A DNA stretch of 64,000 bases from Lutibacter sp. (GTDB taxonomy: Bacteria; Bacteroidota; Bacteroidia; Flavobacteriales; Flavobacteriaceae), in NCBI GenBank assembly GCA_002733665.1, contig NVWM01000004.1:59257-123256 (forward strand). Reading direction: 5' to 3'. The notes beneath the pieces were generated by a model. It saw only the letters and a program-made list of their open reading frames with translations. It was not told the DNA's origin and did not search any database. Shown piece by piece: positions 34,161 through 43,073 of this stretch. Position 1 is the stretch's first letter. Each line of letters begins with the position of its first letter. Position numbers and translations under genes: made by a program.

Positions 34161-35327
34161 TTAATGTGCGTGACCTTCCATTCCTCCTGCTTTTTTCAAG
34201 AGCTCTCCTTTTAAATAATGTGCTCCTTTAGTGACAATTTTAATATTAAAATCGTTGTTTTGAATTGTTTTTATTTCTGTAAAACCATTGTCAGAATTTC
34301 CTAAAGTTACTTCTAAAGGGATAAATTCTACATCACTTTCTGCCATAAAAACAAAACTCTCTCCTTCATTTTCGATAATCGCATCTGAAGGAACGGTAAG
34401 TACTTCTTTTCCGCCTAATAATATTTGAGCATCTATAAACATTCCAGATTTTAAAATATTTTTTTCATCTTCAAAATGTCCATGAACATTTACCGTTTTA
34501 GTTTGATTATCTACTTTTTGACTAATTAATTTAATGTGACCTTCATAAGATATATCAATTCCTGCAGGTTGAAATAAAAACGCATCACCTTTTTTAAGAC
34601 GCGTAATATCAGTACCAAAAACATTGAGCTCTGCATGCATATGATCGGTATCAATGATTTCCAACATTTCGCTATTTGCTGATAAAAATTTCCCTTTATT
34701 CAAATTTTGTTCAACAACATATCCTGAAATTGGAGCTTTCACATATACATATTGTTGAATACCATTTTTAGCGATATAACTTGGTGATAAACCAGCCATT
34801 TTTAATTGTGATGTATAACTATCTACTAAACTTTGAGCAGAAAAATAAGAGCCTTCCGCAGCTTGAAATGACTTTTTTGAAGTGATTTCATTTTCTAATA
34901 ACATTTTTTTGCGCTCATAATTAGCCTTCGTAACATTTCGCTTATTTATTGCTTCTAAATATGAATATTGCAATTGAATAAAGTTTGGGTGTTGCAATAC
35001 TGCAATTGTTTGCCCTTTTCTAACTTTATCTCCAGGTAACAAACTGGTTTCATGTACAAACGCTTCCATAGGTGCATAAACAGTTGCTTTACTTTGAGGA
35101 GGTACTTCTATAGAACCAGTTACTTCAATTCGCTCTCTAATATTTCTTTTTTCAATAGTTTCTACAGCAATTTTTGCTATAGAAATTTGCGCTTGAGTTA
35201 AATGAATTTCACTTTCGTTATGACCTTCTTTATCTACAGTTTGAATTTTATCTACTACGTTTGATTCTTTTTTTGAATTACAGCCTATTGCGACAATAAT
35301 TAGTAATAATATAATGAGTTTTTTCAT
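34161..35327 (-). CDS. RND efflux periplasmic adaptor lipoprotein (CusB/CzcB type)
   Basis: The 388-residue membrane-fusion protein has a lipoprotein signal (MKKLIILLLIIVAIGCNSKK, lipobox AIGC). A lipoyl half-motif follows (VYAPMEAFVHETSLLPGDKV), then an alpha-hairpin (about 120-180), the second lipoyl half (YVKAPISGYVVEQNLNKG) and a beta-barrel/MP domain. The C-terminus is histidine-containing (GGMEGHAH). It links the inner-membrane pump to the outer-membrane channel for heavy-metal cation export. It is the last gene of the operon, 11 bases after the pump-channel fusion. Confidence 0.92.
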   Translation of the reverse strand: MKKLIILLLIIVAIGCNSKKESNVVDKIQTVDKEGHNESEIHLTQAQISIAKIAVETIEKRNIRERIEVTGSIEVPPQSKATVYAPMEAFVHETSLLPGDKVRKGQTIAVLQHPNFIQLQYSYLEAINKRNVTKANYERKKMLLENEITSKKSFQAAEGSYFSAQSLVDSYTSQLKMAGLSPSYIAKNGIQQYVYVKAPISGYVVEQNLNKGKFLSANSEMLEIIDTDHMHAELNVFGTDITRLKKGDAFLFQPAGIDISYEGHIKLISQKVDNQTKTVNVHGHFEDEKNILKSGMFIDAQILLGGKEVLTVPSDAIIENEGESFVFMAESDVEFIPLEVTLGNSDNGFTEIKTIQNNDFNIKIVTKGAHYLKGELLKKAGGMEGHAH

Positions 35328-35338
35328 GTTTATATATT

Positions 35339-38300
35339 TTAATTTTTTGTGTAAAATTGGTATGCAATTGCCGTTTGATTGTAATTATTTACAAGCAATA
35401 AATAGTTTTGCATCACCTGAAAATAGGCATTAAAACTTTGATTGTACTTATAAGTATCTATTTCTCCAGAGATATAGGCTAGTTTTAATTTTTTATTAAA
35501 CTTTTTTGCCTTTAATACCATTGTATTAACATCAGATAATTCAGAATCTAAATGAGTTAATTGTCTTTTTAGACTTTCATAATTATTTTGAATTGCAATT
35601 GTTTTTGATTCATTTTCAAAACCGATTTCTTCTTTTAGAATCTTTTGCTGCTTTATTTTAGCTTTGTTTGACCAAAATGATAATGGAATATTTAACCCAA
35701 CATTAAAACCATTATAACTAGATGCAAGTCCAGTTTTACGGTTCACAATTCCAGCAGTGATTTCAGGAAAATAAATTGATTTTGCTACCAAAACATTCTT
35801 TTGCGCAACTTCATTACTCTTTTTTAAAGTTTCAGAAAAAGAATTAGATAGCGTATCATTTTGAATATTGATCAACATTTTTTCTGGAAATTCTGAATTT
35901 GGAACAATTGCGGATTTTATTTGTAGTAGTTTTTTTAATTCATTTTCAACTTGCATGAAATTTTTATAAATAACATTTTTTTGAGATTGAATCCCAAGCG
36001 TTTGTAGAATAGTTAAATCATTCTCAAGTCCTCCAATTTCACCAGATTCATATAGTTTTTCAGAAATATTCTTAATCTGATTACTATTTTCTTGTTGCTC
36101 ATCTAGCAAAGAAATCAAACCGTAAAGATAATTCCATTGTTGGTATAAGCTTTTCGCCTCTTTAATGGTTTCTTTCTTTGAAATTTCATTTGAAGTTACT
36201 GCAAAATCATTTTTTGCAATTGCCAATTTCCTTTTCTGAATATGTGTCAAAACAGAACCGAAATTTTGCTTTATAGACCATTCTTTTTCTGATAAATTTG
36301 GTCCAACACCAACATCTTGATATTGCGTATAAATTGGATCTAAAGTTATTGCCTCTGAAATTGAAGCATCACTTTTATCAATATTCAAAGTTGATTTTTT
36401 TAAAGCTACAGATTTTTTTATTGCTAAATCAATCACATTTTGTTCAGTCAATTTTTGAGGAATCTCTTGAGCTTGCATCCATGAAAAACCCAAACATAAA
36501 ATAATAGCACTTGCTGTTTTTGAAACCTTAATTTTCTTTGTTTTTATAGTTTCAGATAGCAAATACAAAACAGGTAAAATCAACAATGTTAATAAAGTAG
36601 CAGACACTAAACCACCAACAACTACAGTTGCTAAAGGTTTTTGTACTTCCGCTCCTGCAGATGTTGCTAAGGCCATAGGTAAAAAACCTAATGACGCAAC
36701 TGCAGCAGTCAAGATTACAGGTCGTAGACGAACTGAAGTTCCTTTTTTAATGATTTCAATTAAATTTGTCATCCCTTCTTTTTTTAATCGATTAAATTCT
36801 GCTATCAATACAATTCCGTTTAAAACGGCAACACCAAATAAAGCTATAAAACCTATTCCTGCAGAAATACTAAACGGCATTCCTCTCATCCATAAAGCAA
36901 AAATTCCACCAATTGCAGACATAGGTATGGCAGTGAAAATTAGAATACTTTGTTTGAAAGATTTGAATGTGATATAGAGCAATAAGAGTATCAATAATAA
37001 AGCAACAGGAACAGCAATTCCTAAACGTGCTCTTGCCTCTTCTAAATTTTTAAAAGTTCCGCCATAAGTAATATAATAGCCTGGATCAAAAGAAATTTGC
37101 TGCTTAATATTCTTCTTTACTTCAGCCACAATACTTGCAACATCACGTCCACGAACATTAAATCCAACAGTAATTCTACGTTTTGCATCATCACGCTGAA
37201 TTTGATTTGGGCCAGTTTTAAAACTAACATCTGCAACGTTTGTTAATGGAATTTGTATGCCTTTAGGAGTTGTGATATATAATTTTTTAAGATCTTCTAT
37301 ATCTTCTCGATCTTTTTTATTTAAACGAATTACTAAGTCAAAACGTTTTTCCCCTTCGTAAACTGAGCCTGCAACTTGACCTGCAAAAGCAGCATTGATA
37401 GTAGTATTTACATCAGAAATATTGAGTCCGTATAAAGCCAATTGATTTCGATTATAACTAACAACGATTTGTTTTAAACCAGTCATTTTTTCAACATATA
37501 AATCCTCTGCACCTTCAATATTTGGTAATATTTTAGCAATTTGATTTCCATATTTAGTTAATTTATCTAAATCTTCACCATATACTTTTAAAACCACATC
37601 TTGTCGAGCACCTGTCATCAATTCATTAAAACGCATTTGTATTGGTTGTTGAAATCCAAACGTTACTCCAACCATATTTTCTTCTAGAGTAGTTTGCATT
37701 TTTTCTGCCAATTCATTTTTAGAAGCTGCTTTTGTCCACTCATCAGAATCTGTTAAAATAATCATCATATCTGCAGCTTCAATTGGCATTGGATCTGTGG
37801 GAATTTCAGAAGAACCAATTTTCCCAACAACTTCTTTAACCTCATCAGGAAATTTTTCTAATAAAATTTTTGAAGCTAGATCTACAGCCTCTACCGTATG
37901 TGAAATACTACTTCCTGTAGAAACACGAGTTTCAACCGCAAAATCTCCCTCATCTAATGATGGAATAAACTCTGAACCCATTTGAGTAAATGTAAAAAGG
38001 CTGAATGCAAATAATGCTAAAGTGCCAATTATCACATTCTTTTTATTGTTTAGCACAAAATTTAATAATGGTGTATATCCTCTTTGAATAGTTCCGATGA
38101 TCTTATCAGAAATCGTTCTTTTATGTTGGATGCTTTTCTTTAAAAACAATGCACTCATCATTGGTACATAAGTTAACGAAAGGATAAACGCTCCTAGAAT
38201 AGCGAAACTTACTGTAATTGCCATAGGTCTAAACATTTTACCCTCAACTCCTACCAAGGCTAAAATTGGCAAATAGACAATTAGGATAATGATTTCTCCA

Positions 38301-39652
38301 AAAGCAGCACTTGTTCTTATTTTAGAAGCCGAGTCATACACCTCTTCGTCCATTTGAGTTTGTGTAAGTTTTGTGCCGGATTTTTTTAGTCCTAAATAAT
38401 GCAATGTTGCTTCTACAACTATTACAGAACCATCTACTATAATTCCGAAATCGATAGCTCCTAAACTCATTAAATTTCCAGAAACACCAAAGGTGTTCAT
38501 TAAGCTCACCGCAAATAGCATCGCTAATGGAATTACTGATGCAACTATTAATCCTGCACGTAAATTACCAAGCAACAAAACAAGGATAAAAATGACTATC
38601 AAGGCACCTTCAATTAGGTTTGTAGATACCGTACTAATTGCTTTATTGACTAATTTTGTTCGATCTAAAAAAGGTCGAATAGCAATACCTTCAGGTAAAT
38701 TAGTTTCAATTTGTGTAATTCGTTCTTTTACATTTTTGATAACTTTTGATGAGTTTGCACCTTTTAGCATCATTACAATCGCACCAACAACTTCTCCATT
38801 CCCATTTCTAGTCATTGCACCATATCTAACGGCACTTCCTAGTTGGACTTTACCAACATCACGAATTAAAATTGGCGTGCCATTTTTGGTGTTTTTTACA
38901 ACAATACTTTTAATATCGTCAGGAGTTTTTATCAATCCTTCACTTCTAATGAAATAAGCTTTAGGATTTTTATCAATATAAGCACCTCCAGTATTTTGAT
39001 TGTTTTTTACTAATGCTTCATAAACTTCACTAATACTTACATTTAAACTTGACAATCGTTCTGGTTGAAGAGAAACTTCATATTGTTTTAAAAATCCACC
39101 AAAACTACTAACGTCAGCTACACCTTCTATTCCTAATAACTGTCTGCGAACTATCCAATCTTGAATAGAACGCAATTCCATAGCATCATACTGTTTTTCA
39201 TAGCCTTCTTTGGCATAAATCGTATATTGATAAATCTCACCTAATCCGCTGGTAACAGGTGCCATTTTAGGTGTTCCAACTCCATCTGGAATTTGATTTT
39301 TTGCTTCGGTCAAACGCTCTCCAATCTGCTGACGAGCCCAATAAATATCGACATTGTCTTTAAAAACAACCGTTACAACACTTAATCCAAAACGAGAGAA
39401 AGAACGAATCTCTTCAATATTTGGAATGTTTGACATGGTTAACTCAATTGGAAACGTAACCAATCGTTCTATATCTTGCGCCGACTGTGAAGGCGCTGAA
39501 GTAATTATTTGTACTTGATTATTGGTAATATCTGGCACTGCATCTATAGGTAATTGTTTGGCGGAATAAACTCCCCAACCAATTAATGCGAGTACGAAAA
39601 CTCCAACAATCAATTTATTTTTAATTGAAAATTTTATGATGGTATCTAACAT
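35339..39652 (-). CDS. CusA/CzcA heavy-metal RND pump fused to a TolC-like outer-membrane factor
   Basis: The 1437-residue polypeptide combines two usually separate proteins. Residues 1 to about 1040 are a heavy-metal RND pump with 12 membrane segments: the N-terminal PDAVPDITNNQVQI-like block, DFGIIVDGSVIVVEA in TM4 and GIAVLNGIVLI-type TM10-11 sequence. About residues 1038-1061 form a signal-peptide-like stretch (basic, hydrophobic, ending SWMQA before QE). From residue 1062 the rest is an outer-membrane-factor domain with the alpha-helical hairpins of TolC (EISKKETIKEAKSLYQQWNY). The RND C-terminus is cytoplasmic, so the internal signal may restart export and be cleaved. It exports a heavy metal (Cu/Ag, Co, Zn or Cd); the metal is not decided. 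Confidence 0.9.
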   Translation of the reverse strand: MLDTIIKFSIKNKLIVGVFVLALIGWGVYSAKQLPIDAVPDITNNQVQIITSAPSQSAQDIERLVTFPIELTMSNIPNIEEIRSFSRFGLSVVTVVFKDNVDIYWARQQIGERLTEAKNQIPDGVGTPKMAPVTSGLGEIYQYTIYAKEGYEKQYDAMELRSIQDWIVRRQLLGIEGVADVSSFGGFLKQYEVSLQPERLSSLNVSISEVYEALVKNNQNTGGAYIDKNPKAYFIRSEGLIKTPDDIKSIVVKNTKNGTPILIRDVGKVQLGSAVRYGAMTRNGNGEVVGAIVMMLKGANSSKVIKNVKERITQIETNLPEGIAIRPFLDRTKLVNKAISTVSTNLIEGALIVIFILVLLLGNLRAGLIVASVIPLAMLFAVSLMNTFGVSGNLMSLGAIDFGIIVDGSVIVVEATLHYLGLKKSGTKLTQTQMDEEVYDSASKIRTSAAFGEIIILIVYLPILALVGVEGKMFRPMAITVSFAILGAFILSLTYVPMMSALFLKKSIQHKRTISDKIIGTIQRGYTPLLNFVLNNKKNVIIGTLALFAFSLFTFTQMGSEFIPSLDEGDFAVETRVSTGSSISHTVEAVDLASKILLEKFPDEVKEVVGKIGSSEIPTDPMPIEAADMMIILTDSDEWTKAASKNELAEKMQTTLEENMVGVTFGFQQPIQMRFNELMTGARQDVVLKVYGEDLDKLTKYGNQIAKILPNIEGAEDLYVEKMTGLKQIVVSYNRNQLALYGLNISDVNTTINAAFAGQVAGSVYEGEKRFDLVIRLNKKDREDIEDLKKLYITTPKGIQIPLTNVADVSFKTGPNQIQRDDAKRRITVGFNVRGRDVASIVAEVKKNIKQQISFDPGYYITYGGTFKNLEEARARLGIAVPVALLLILLLLYITFKSFKQSILIFTAIPMSAIGGIFALWMRGMPFSISAGIGFIALFGVAVLNGIVLIAEFNRLKKEGMTNLIEIIKKGTSVRLRPVILTAAVASLGFLPMALATSAGAEVQKPLATVVVGGLVSATLLTLLILPVLYLLSETIKTKKIKVSKTASAIILCLGFSWMQAQEIPQKLTEQNVIDLAIKKSVALKKSTLNIDKSDASISEAITLDPIYTQYQDVGVGPNLSEKEWSIKQNFGSVLTHIQKRKLAIAKNDFAVTSNEISKKETIKEAKSLYQQWNYLYGLISLLDEQQENSNQIKNISEKLYESGEIGGLENDLTILQTLGIQSQKNVIYKNFMQVENELKKLLQIKSAIVPNSEFPEKMLINIQNDTLSNSFSETLKKSNEVAQKNVLVAKSIYFPEITAGIVNRKTGLASSYNGFNVGLNIPLSFWSNKAKIKQQKILKEEIGFENESKTIAIQNNYESLKRQLTHLDSELSDVNTMVLKAKKFNKKLKLAYISGEIDTYKYNQSFNAYFQVMQNYLLLVNNYNQTAIAYQFYTKN

Positions 39653-39753
39653 CTTTTTTTATGTTTAATTTTTTTAATAAATAGGTACTTATCCTCAATG
39701 AAATATTGAGAACTGCTAAATTATCGGATTCCTGTATTTACAGGAAAAAAAAA

Positions 39754-40092
39754 TTAAACTTGAGGAGGCTGAAAAAGGCTATCTAAATGAGTAGATGTAT
39801 GTAAAGTTTGATAAAAAGGAATAGGATTTTTTATTTGCACAATTTTCACAAAATCATAAGTGAGAATAGGTGAAATAATAGCACTCGAAATTCCTAATTG
39901 AGAGCAATGATGATGATGCTCCGTATTTTTTTCATCATCAGAATCATTTTGATGGTGCTCTATATGATGGCTATCATCCAAAGTTTCAATATGTGTTTCT
40001 GAAGCGATATCAAAAATAATTGCGTCTACATGCGCTTGAACAGGAGGAACAAGTAGTAGAAAAGCACATAATATGACAAATATTTTTTTCAA
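39754..40092 (-). CDS. Small His-rich exported protein heading the metal-efflux operon
   Basis: About 112 residues with a signal peptide (KKIFVILCAFLLLVPPVQA) and a histidine/aspartate-rich middle (DDSHHIEHHQNDSDDEKNTE then HHHHC) that can bind metal ions. This is the kind of small exported protein often found in front of cation RND operons in Bacteroidota. The reading frame has no ATG: TTG at 40092 is preferred because the -7 box at 40114-40121 overlaps the earlier TTG at 40116. It lies 101 bases before the pump gene and is probably its first operon member. Function as a metal sensor or carrier is inferred. Confidence 0.65.
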   Translation of the reverse strand: MKKIFVILCAFLLLVPPVQAHVDAIIFDIASETHIETLDDSHHIEHHQNDSDDEKNTEHHHHCSQLGISSAIISPILTYDFVKIVQIKNPIPFYQTLHTSTHLDSLFQPPQV

Positions 40093-40113
40093 ACAGATAC
40101 TGAAATTAGTCTG

Positions 40114-40121
40114 CAAAAGTA
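40114..40121 (-). promoter_or_regulatory. -7 promoter box of the metal-efflux operon
   Basis: The minus strand reads TACTTTTG, a perfect TAnnTTTG match, 21 bases before the TTG start at 40092. Confidence 0.55.
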
Positions 40122-40201
40122 GTAATTTTCTTTAAAACTGGCAAAAAGGTTGTTTATTTAACCTGTTTTTAACAAATTTAATTTATCAATCAGTATTTAA
40201 A

Positions 40202-40966
40202 ATGAATCAAAAAGAACTTAAAGAATTTTTAGACAACAAGGTTGAACAATATAACAACCCTAAATTTATTGAGTCAGATCCTATCCAAGTTCCTCATCTT
40301 TTTTCAAAAAAAGAAGATATTGAAATTGCTGCTTTTTTAACAGCTACAATTGCTTGGGGAAAACGTCAAATGATTATTAAAAATGCGAATAGAATGATGG
40401 AAATTATGGGCAATTCACCATATGATTTTGTCATCAATCATTCTGAAAAAGAATTAAGTTTAGCGGATTCATTTGTACACCGAACTTTTAATGGAATTGA
40501 TTTTCAGTTCTTCATCACTTCATTGAAAAATAGTTATCAAAATCATCATGGCTTAGAAGGATTGTTTTCTCTTTTTCCTTCGGATGAAAATAATAAACAA
40601 ACGATTCATAATTTTAAAAAGGTATTCTTTGAAATTCCACATCAAAATAGAACAACAAAACACGTATCTGATCCAATGAAAGGGAGCGCTTCAAAACGAA
40701 TAAATATGTTTCTTCGTTGGATGGTTAGAAGAGATAATGCTGGCGTAGATTTTGGACTATGGATAGGTATTCCAATGTCTAAGTTGTCTTGTCCACTAGA
40801 TGTTCATAGTGGAAATGTAGCGCGAAAATTAGGATTACTTAACCGAAAACAAAATGATTGGAAAGCCTTAGAAGAACTAGACACTAACTTAAGAAAAATG
40901 GATGTTAATGACCCAACAAAATATGATTTTGCATTGTTTGGATTAGGTGTTTTTGAGAAATTTTGA
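40202..40966 (+). CDS. TIGR02757/DUF2400 family protein
   Basis: The 254-residue product has the family landmarks: PIQVPHLFSKKEDIEIAAFL near the start, TIAWGKRQMIIKNANRMM, FVHRTFNGIDFQFF, and RWMVRRDNAGVDFGLW. The C-terminal block LSCPLDVHSGNVARKLGLLNRK resembles the HhH region of a DNA glycosylase-like fold. The family is widespread in Bacteroidota and some Proteobacteria without an established function; a DNA-repair role is only a suggestion from the fold resemblance. It is monocistronic, convergent with trpS across a repeat-filled gap. Confidence 0.85.
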   Translation: MNQKELKEFLDNKVEQYNNPKFIESDPIQVPHLFSKKEDIEIAAFLTATIAWGKRQMIIKNANRMMEIMGNSPYDFVINHSEKELSLADSFVHRTFNGIDFQFFITSLKNSYQNHHGLEGLFSLFPSDENNKQTIHNFKKVFFEIPHQNRTTKHVSDPMKGSASKRINMFLRWMVRRDNAGVDFGLWIGIPMSKLSCPLDVHSGNVARKLGLLNRKQNDWKALEELDTNLRKMDVNDPTKYDFALFGLGVFEKF

Positions 40967-40997
40967 CGATAGAATCGCAGTCAGAATATAGTAGAAT

Positions 40998-41124
40998 GTC
41001 ATTCTGAATGAAATGAAGAATCTTCACAAACTTGTCATTCCGCACTTGATGCGGAATCTATAAACAATTAAATATAGATTAACTTCGTTGAGCCTAAAGA
41101 TTTGTCTGCCTTCGCAGGAAGAAC
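40998..41124. repeat. Mosaic of three different repeat arms
   Basis: Between convergent genes lie three fragments: a family B left arm (40998-41024, begins GTCATTCTGAATGAAATG), a separate arm with its own palindrome (41034-41059, GTCATTCCGCACTTGATGCG...), and a degraded family A right arm (41106-41124, CTGCCTTCGCAGGAAGAAC). All share the GTCATT or CCTTCGCAGGAA cores. Confidence 0.75.
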
Positions 41125-41137
41125 AAAGAACTAATAA

Positions 41138-42106
41138 TTAGTATCCAAGTTTTGCGCGAACTTTTTGTAAGACTTCATCAGCAACCTTTCCTGCTTTTTG
41201 AGCACCAATTTCAAGCGCTTTATCTATTTCGTTGAGGTTATTCATATAATATGTGTAGCGTTCACGTTCTTTTGCGAAAACGTCAATTAGTAATTCAAAA
41301 AACGCTTGTTTTGCATGTCCGTAACCATAATTTCCACCTTCATAATTGGCACGCATTTCGGCAATTTGATCTTTGGCAGCAATCAATTTATACAATGCAA
41401 AAAGATTACATGTATCGGGATTTTTAGGTTCTTCAAGAGGCGTAGAATCCGTTTCAATCTTCATGACTTGTTTTCGCAGTTTTTTATCATCCAAAAATAT
41501 ATCAATAATATTCCCTTTTGATTTACTCATTTTTCCGCCATTTGTTCCAGGGACATACATGGTTCCTTCTTGAATTTTTGCTTCAGGCGGAACCAATGTT
41601 TTTCCCATTTGGTGATTAAACCTATTCGCTACATCACGAGACATTTCAAGATGTTGTAGTTGGTCTTTCCCAACAGGAACAATTTCTGCATCATACAATA
41701 AAATATCTGCAGCCATCAACATTGGATAACTAAACAACCCTGAGTTTACATCTTCTAATCTATCTGCTTTATCTTTAAAACTATGTGCTAATGTTAATCT
41801 TTGATATGGATAAAAACAACTCAAATACCAAGATAATTCTGTTACTTGAGGTACATCACTTTGACGATAAAAAACTGTTTTATCAATGTTCAATCCACAA
41901 GCCAACCAAGCAGCAGCAGTACTATACGTGTTTTCACGAAGTGTTTTTCCATCTTTTATTTGTGTGAGCGAATGCATATCGGCAATAAATAAAAACGATT
42001 CATTTTCTTCGTTTTTTGACATTTCGATTGCAGGAAGTATGGCTCCTAAAATATTTCCAAGATGTGGTGTTCCCGTACTTTGTACTCCTGTAAGAATTCT
42101 TGACAT
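41138..42106 (-). CDS. trpS: Tryptophan--tRNA ligase
   Basis: The 322-residue class I synthetase has the HIGH-equivalent motif GTPHLGNILGAILPA near the start and the KMSKS motif GGKMSKSKGNIIDIF. It charges tRNA-Trp. The start at 42106 (MSRILTGVQS) is preferred over an in-frame ATG at 42124, because a perfect -7 box at 42128-42135 puts the transcription start near 42122. Confidence 0.96.
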   Translation of the reverse strand: MSRILTGVQSTGTPHLGNILGAILPAIEMSKNEENESFLFIADMHSLTQIKDGKTLRENTYSTAAAWLACGLNIDKTVFYRQSDVPQVTELSWYLSCFYPYQRLTLAHSFKDKADRLEDVNSGLFSYPMLMAADILLYDAEIVPVGKDQLQHLEMSRDVANRFNHQMGKTLVPPEAKIQEGTMYVPGTNGGKMSKSKGNIIDIFLDDKKLRKQVMKIETDSTPLEEPKNPDTCNLFALYKLIAAKDQIAEMRANYEGGNYGYGHAKQAFFELLIDVFAKERERYTYYMNNLNEIDKALEIGAQKAGKVADEVLQKVRAKLGY

Positions 42107-42127
42107 TTTTTTGGTCTTTAACAATTA

Positions 42128-42135
42128 CAAAAATA
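42128..42135 (-). promoter_or_regulatory. -7 promoter box of trpS
   Basis: The minus strand reads TATTTTTG, a perfect TAnnTTTG match, 22 bases before the ATG at 42106. Confidence 0.55.
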
Positions 42136-42151
42136 AGACTTTTAATAGCAT

Positions 42152-42177
42152 AAAAAAAGCGACTTCAGTCGCTTTTC
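42152..42177 (-). terminator. Intrinsic terminator upstream of trpS
   Basis: A 10-bp stem (AAAAGCGACT/AGTCGCTTTT) is followed on the minus strand by a T run (seven T including stem bases). It ends a short minus-strand transcript that begins beyond 42245 and shields trpS from it. It could also work in the plus direction. Confidence 0.75.
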
Positions 42178-42188
42178 TTTTTTAAATA

Positions 42189-42245
42189 TTATTGATAATT
42201 TTTAATTAAACCAGCAATTGCGCCAATAATAATAGAACTCAACAT
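42189..42245 (-). CDS. Possible 18-residue hydrophobic microprotein
   Basis: The ATG-started mini-ORF encodes MLSSIIIGAIAGLIKNYQ, a glycine/isoleucine-rich helix with a basic end. It sits directly before a strong terminator in the same direction, so it may be an independent small transcript. The length is too short for confident prediction. Similar tiny hydrophobic peptides include type I toxins and small membrane regulators, but no antitoxin RNA is recognised. Confidence 0.25.
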   Translation of the reverse strand: MLSSIIIGAIAGLIKNYQ

Positions 42246-42309
42246 AAATTTGATTTTATGATTAACAACTTATAAGACAACTATTTTTTATGAATTCAAC
42301 CAAAAGATG

Positions 42310-42317
42310 TATTTTTG
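42310..42317 (+). promoter_or_regulatory. -7 promoter box of plsC
   Basis: TATTTTTG is a perfect TAnnTTTG match only six bases before the ATG at 42324, so the transcript would be nearly leaderless. Confidence 0.45.
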
Positions 42318-42323
42318 AGACCA

Positions 42324-43073
42324 ATGAAGATATTTAAAAATATAGCCATTCTAATATGGCGATTATGGTTTTATGGTTGGGTAATAGGGACAGTTATAGT
42401 CGTTTTCCCAATTTTGTTAATTGCAACTTCAAAAGAAAGTTGGTATCCTTTTTTTTATAAGATTGCCCATGCTTGGGGAAAGACACTTTTGTTTGTAATG
42501 GGCTTTAAAGCAAAAATAGTTTCAGAAGAACAAAAAATTGATCGCGAGAAAAGTTACATGTTCACCGCCAATCACACATCTATGATTGATGTTATGTTGA
42601 TGTTGGCAATAGTTAAAAATCCATTAGTTTTTGTTGGTAAAGCAGAAGTAAGAAGAATTCCTTTTTTAGGATTGATATTTAAGCGGTCAAGCATTATGGT
42701 AAACAGAAGTGATGCCGGAAGTAGAAAGGCTGTTTATAGAGAAGCGCAACGTAAAATAAATAACGGACTAAGTATTTGTATTTTCCCAGAAGGGTTAGTT
42801 CCAAGTGATGAAAGTGTGGTGTTGAGTGAGTTTAAAAACGGTGCATTTTCATTGGCAATAGATCATCAACTTCCTATTGTTCCAATAACTTTTTATGATT
42901 GTAAGAAACGTTTTTCATATACTTTTTTTAGTGGATCTCCTGGAGATTTAAGAGTAAAATTCCATAAACATATAATAACAAAAGGGCTAGAAATGAAGGA
43001 TAAAAACGCTATAAAAAAACAAATGTTTGATACAATTCATACAGAATTGTTAAACGACGCTAAAAACCAGTAA
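42324..43073 (+). CDS. plsC: 1-acyl-sn-glycerol-3-phosphate acyltransferase
   Basis: The 249-residue product has an N-terminal membrane helix and the PlsC acyltransferase motifs: NHTSMID (HX4D catalytic box), the GKAEVRRIPFLG block, IMVNRSDAGS, FPEGLVPSDE and LPIVPITFYD. It adds the second acyl chain in phosphatidic acid synthesis at the inner membrane. The ATG at 42324 is chosen over a TTG at 42315 because the -7 box overlaps the latter. The gene overlaps the hemolysin III gene by one base (TAATG), indicating translational coupling. Confidence 0.93.
   Translation: MKIFKNIAILIWRLWFYGWVIGTVIVVFPILLIATSKESWYPFFYKIAHAWGKTLLFVMGFKAKIVSEEQKIDREKSYMFTANHTSMIDVMLMLAIVKNPLVFVGKAEVRRIPFLGLIFKRSSIMVNRSDAGSRKAVYREAQRKINNGLSICIFPEGLVPSDESVVLSEFKNGAFSLAIDHQLPIVPITFYDCKKRFSYTFFSGSPGDLRVKFHKHIITKGLEMKDKNAIKKQMFDTIHTELLNDAKNQ

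Noticed and set aside
39725..39752. TTCCTGTATTTACAGGAA hairpin upstream of the pump gene as a terminator
   Set aside because: On the coding (minus) strand the T run precedes instead of follows the stem; it looks like a decayed family A repeat arm.
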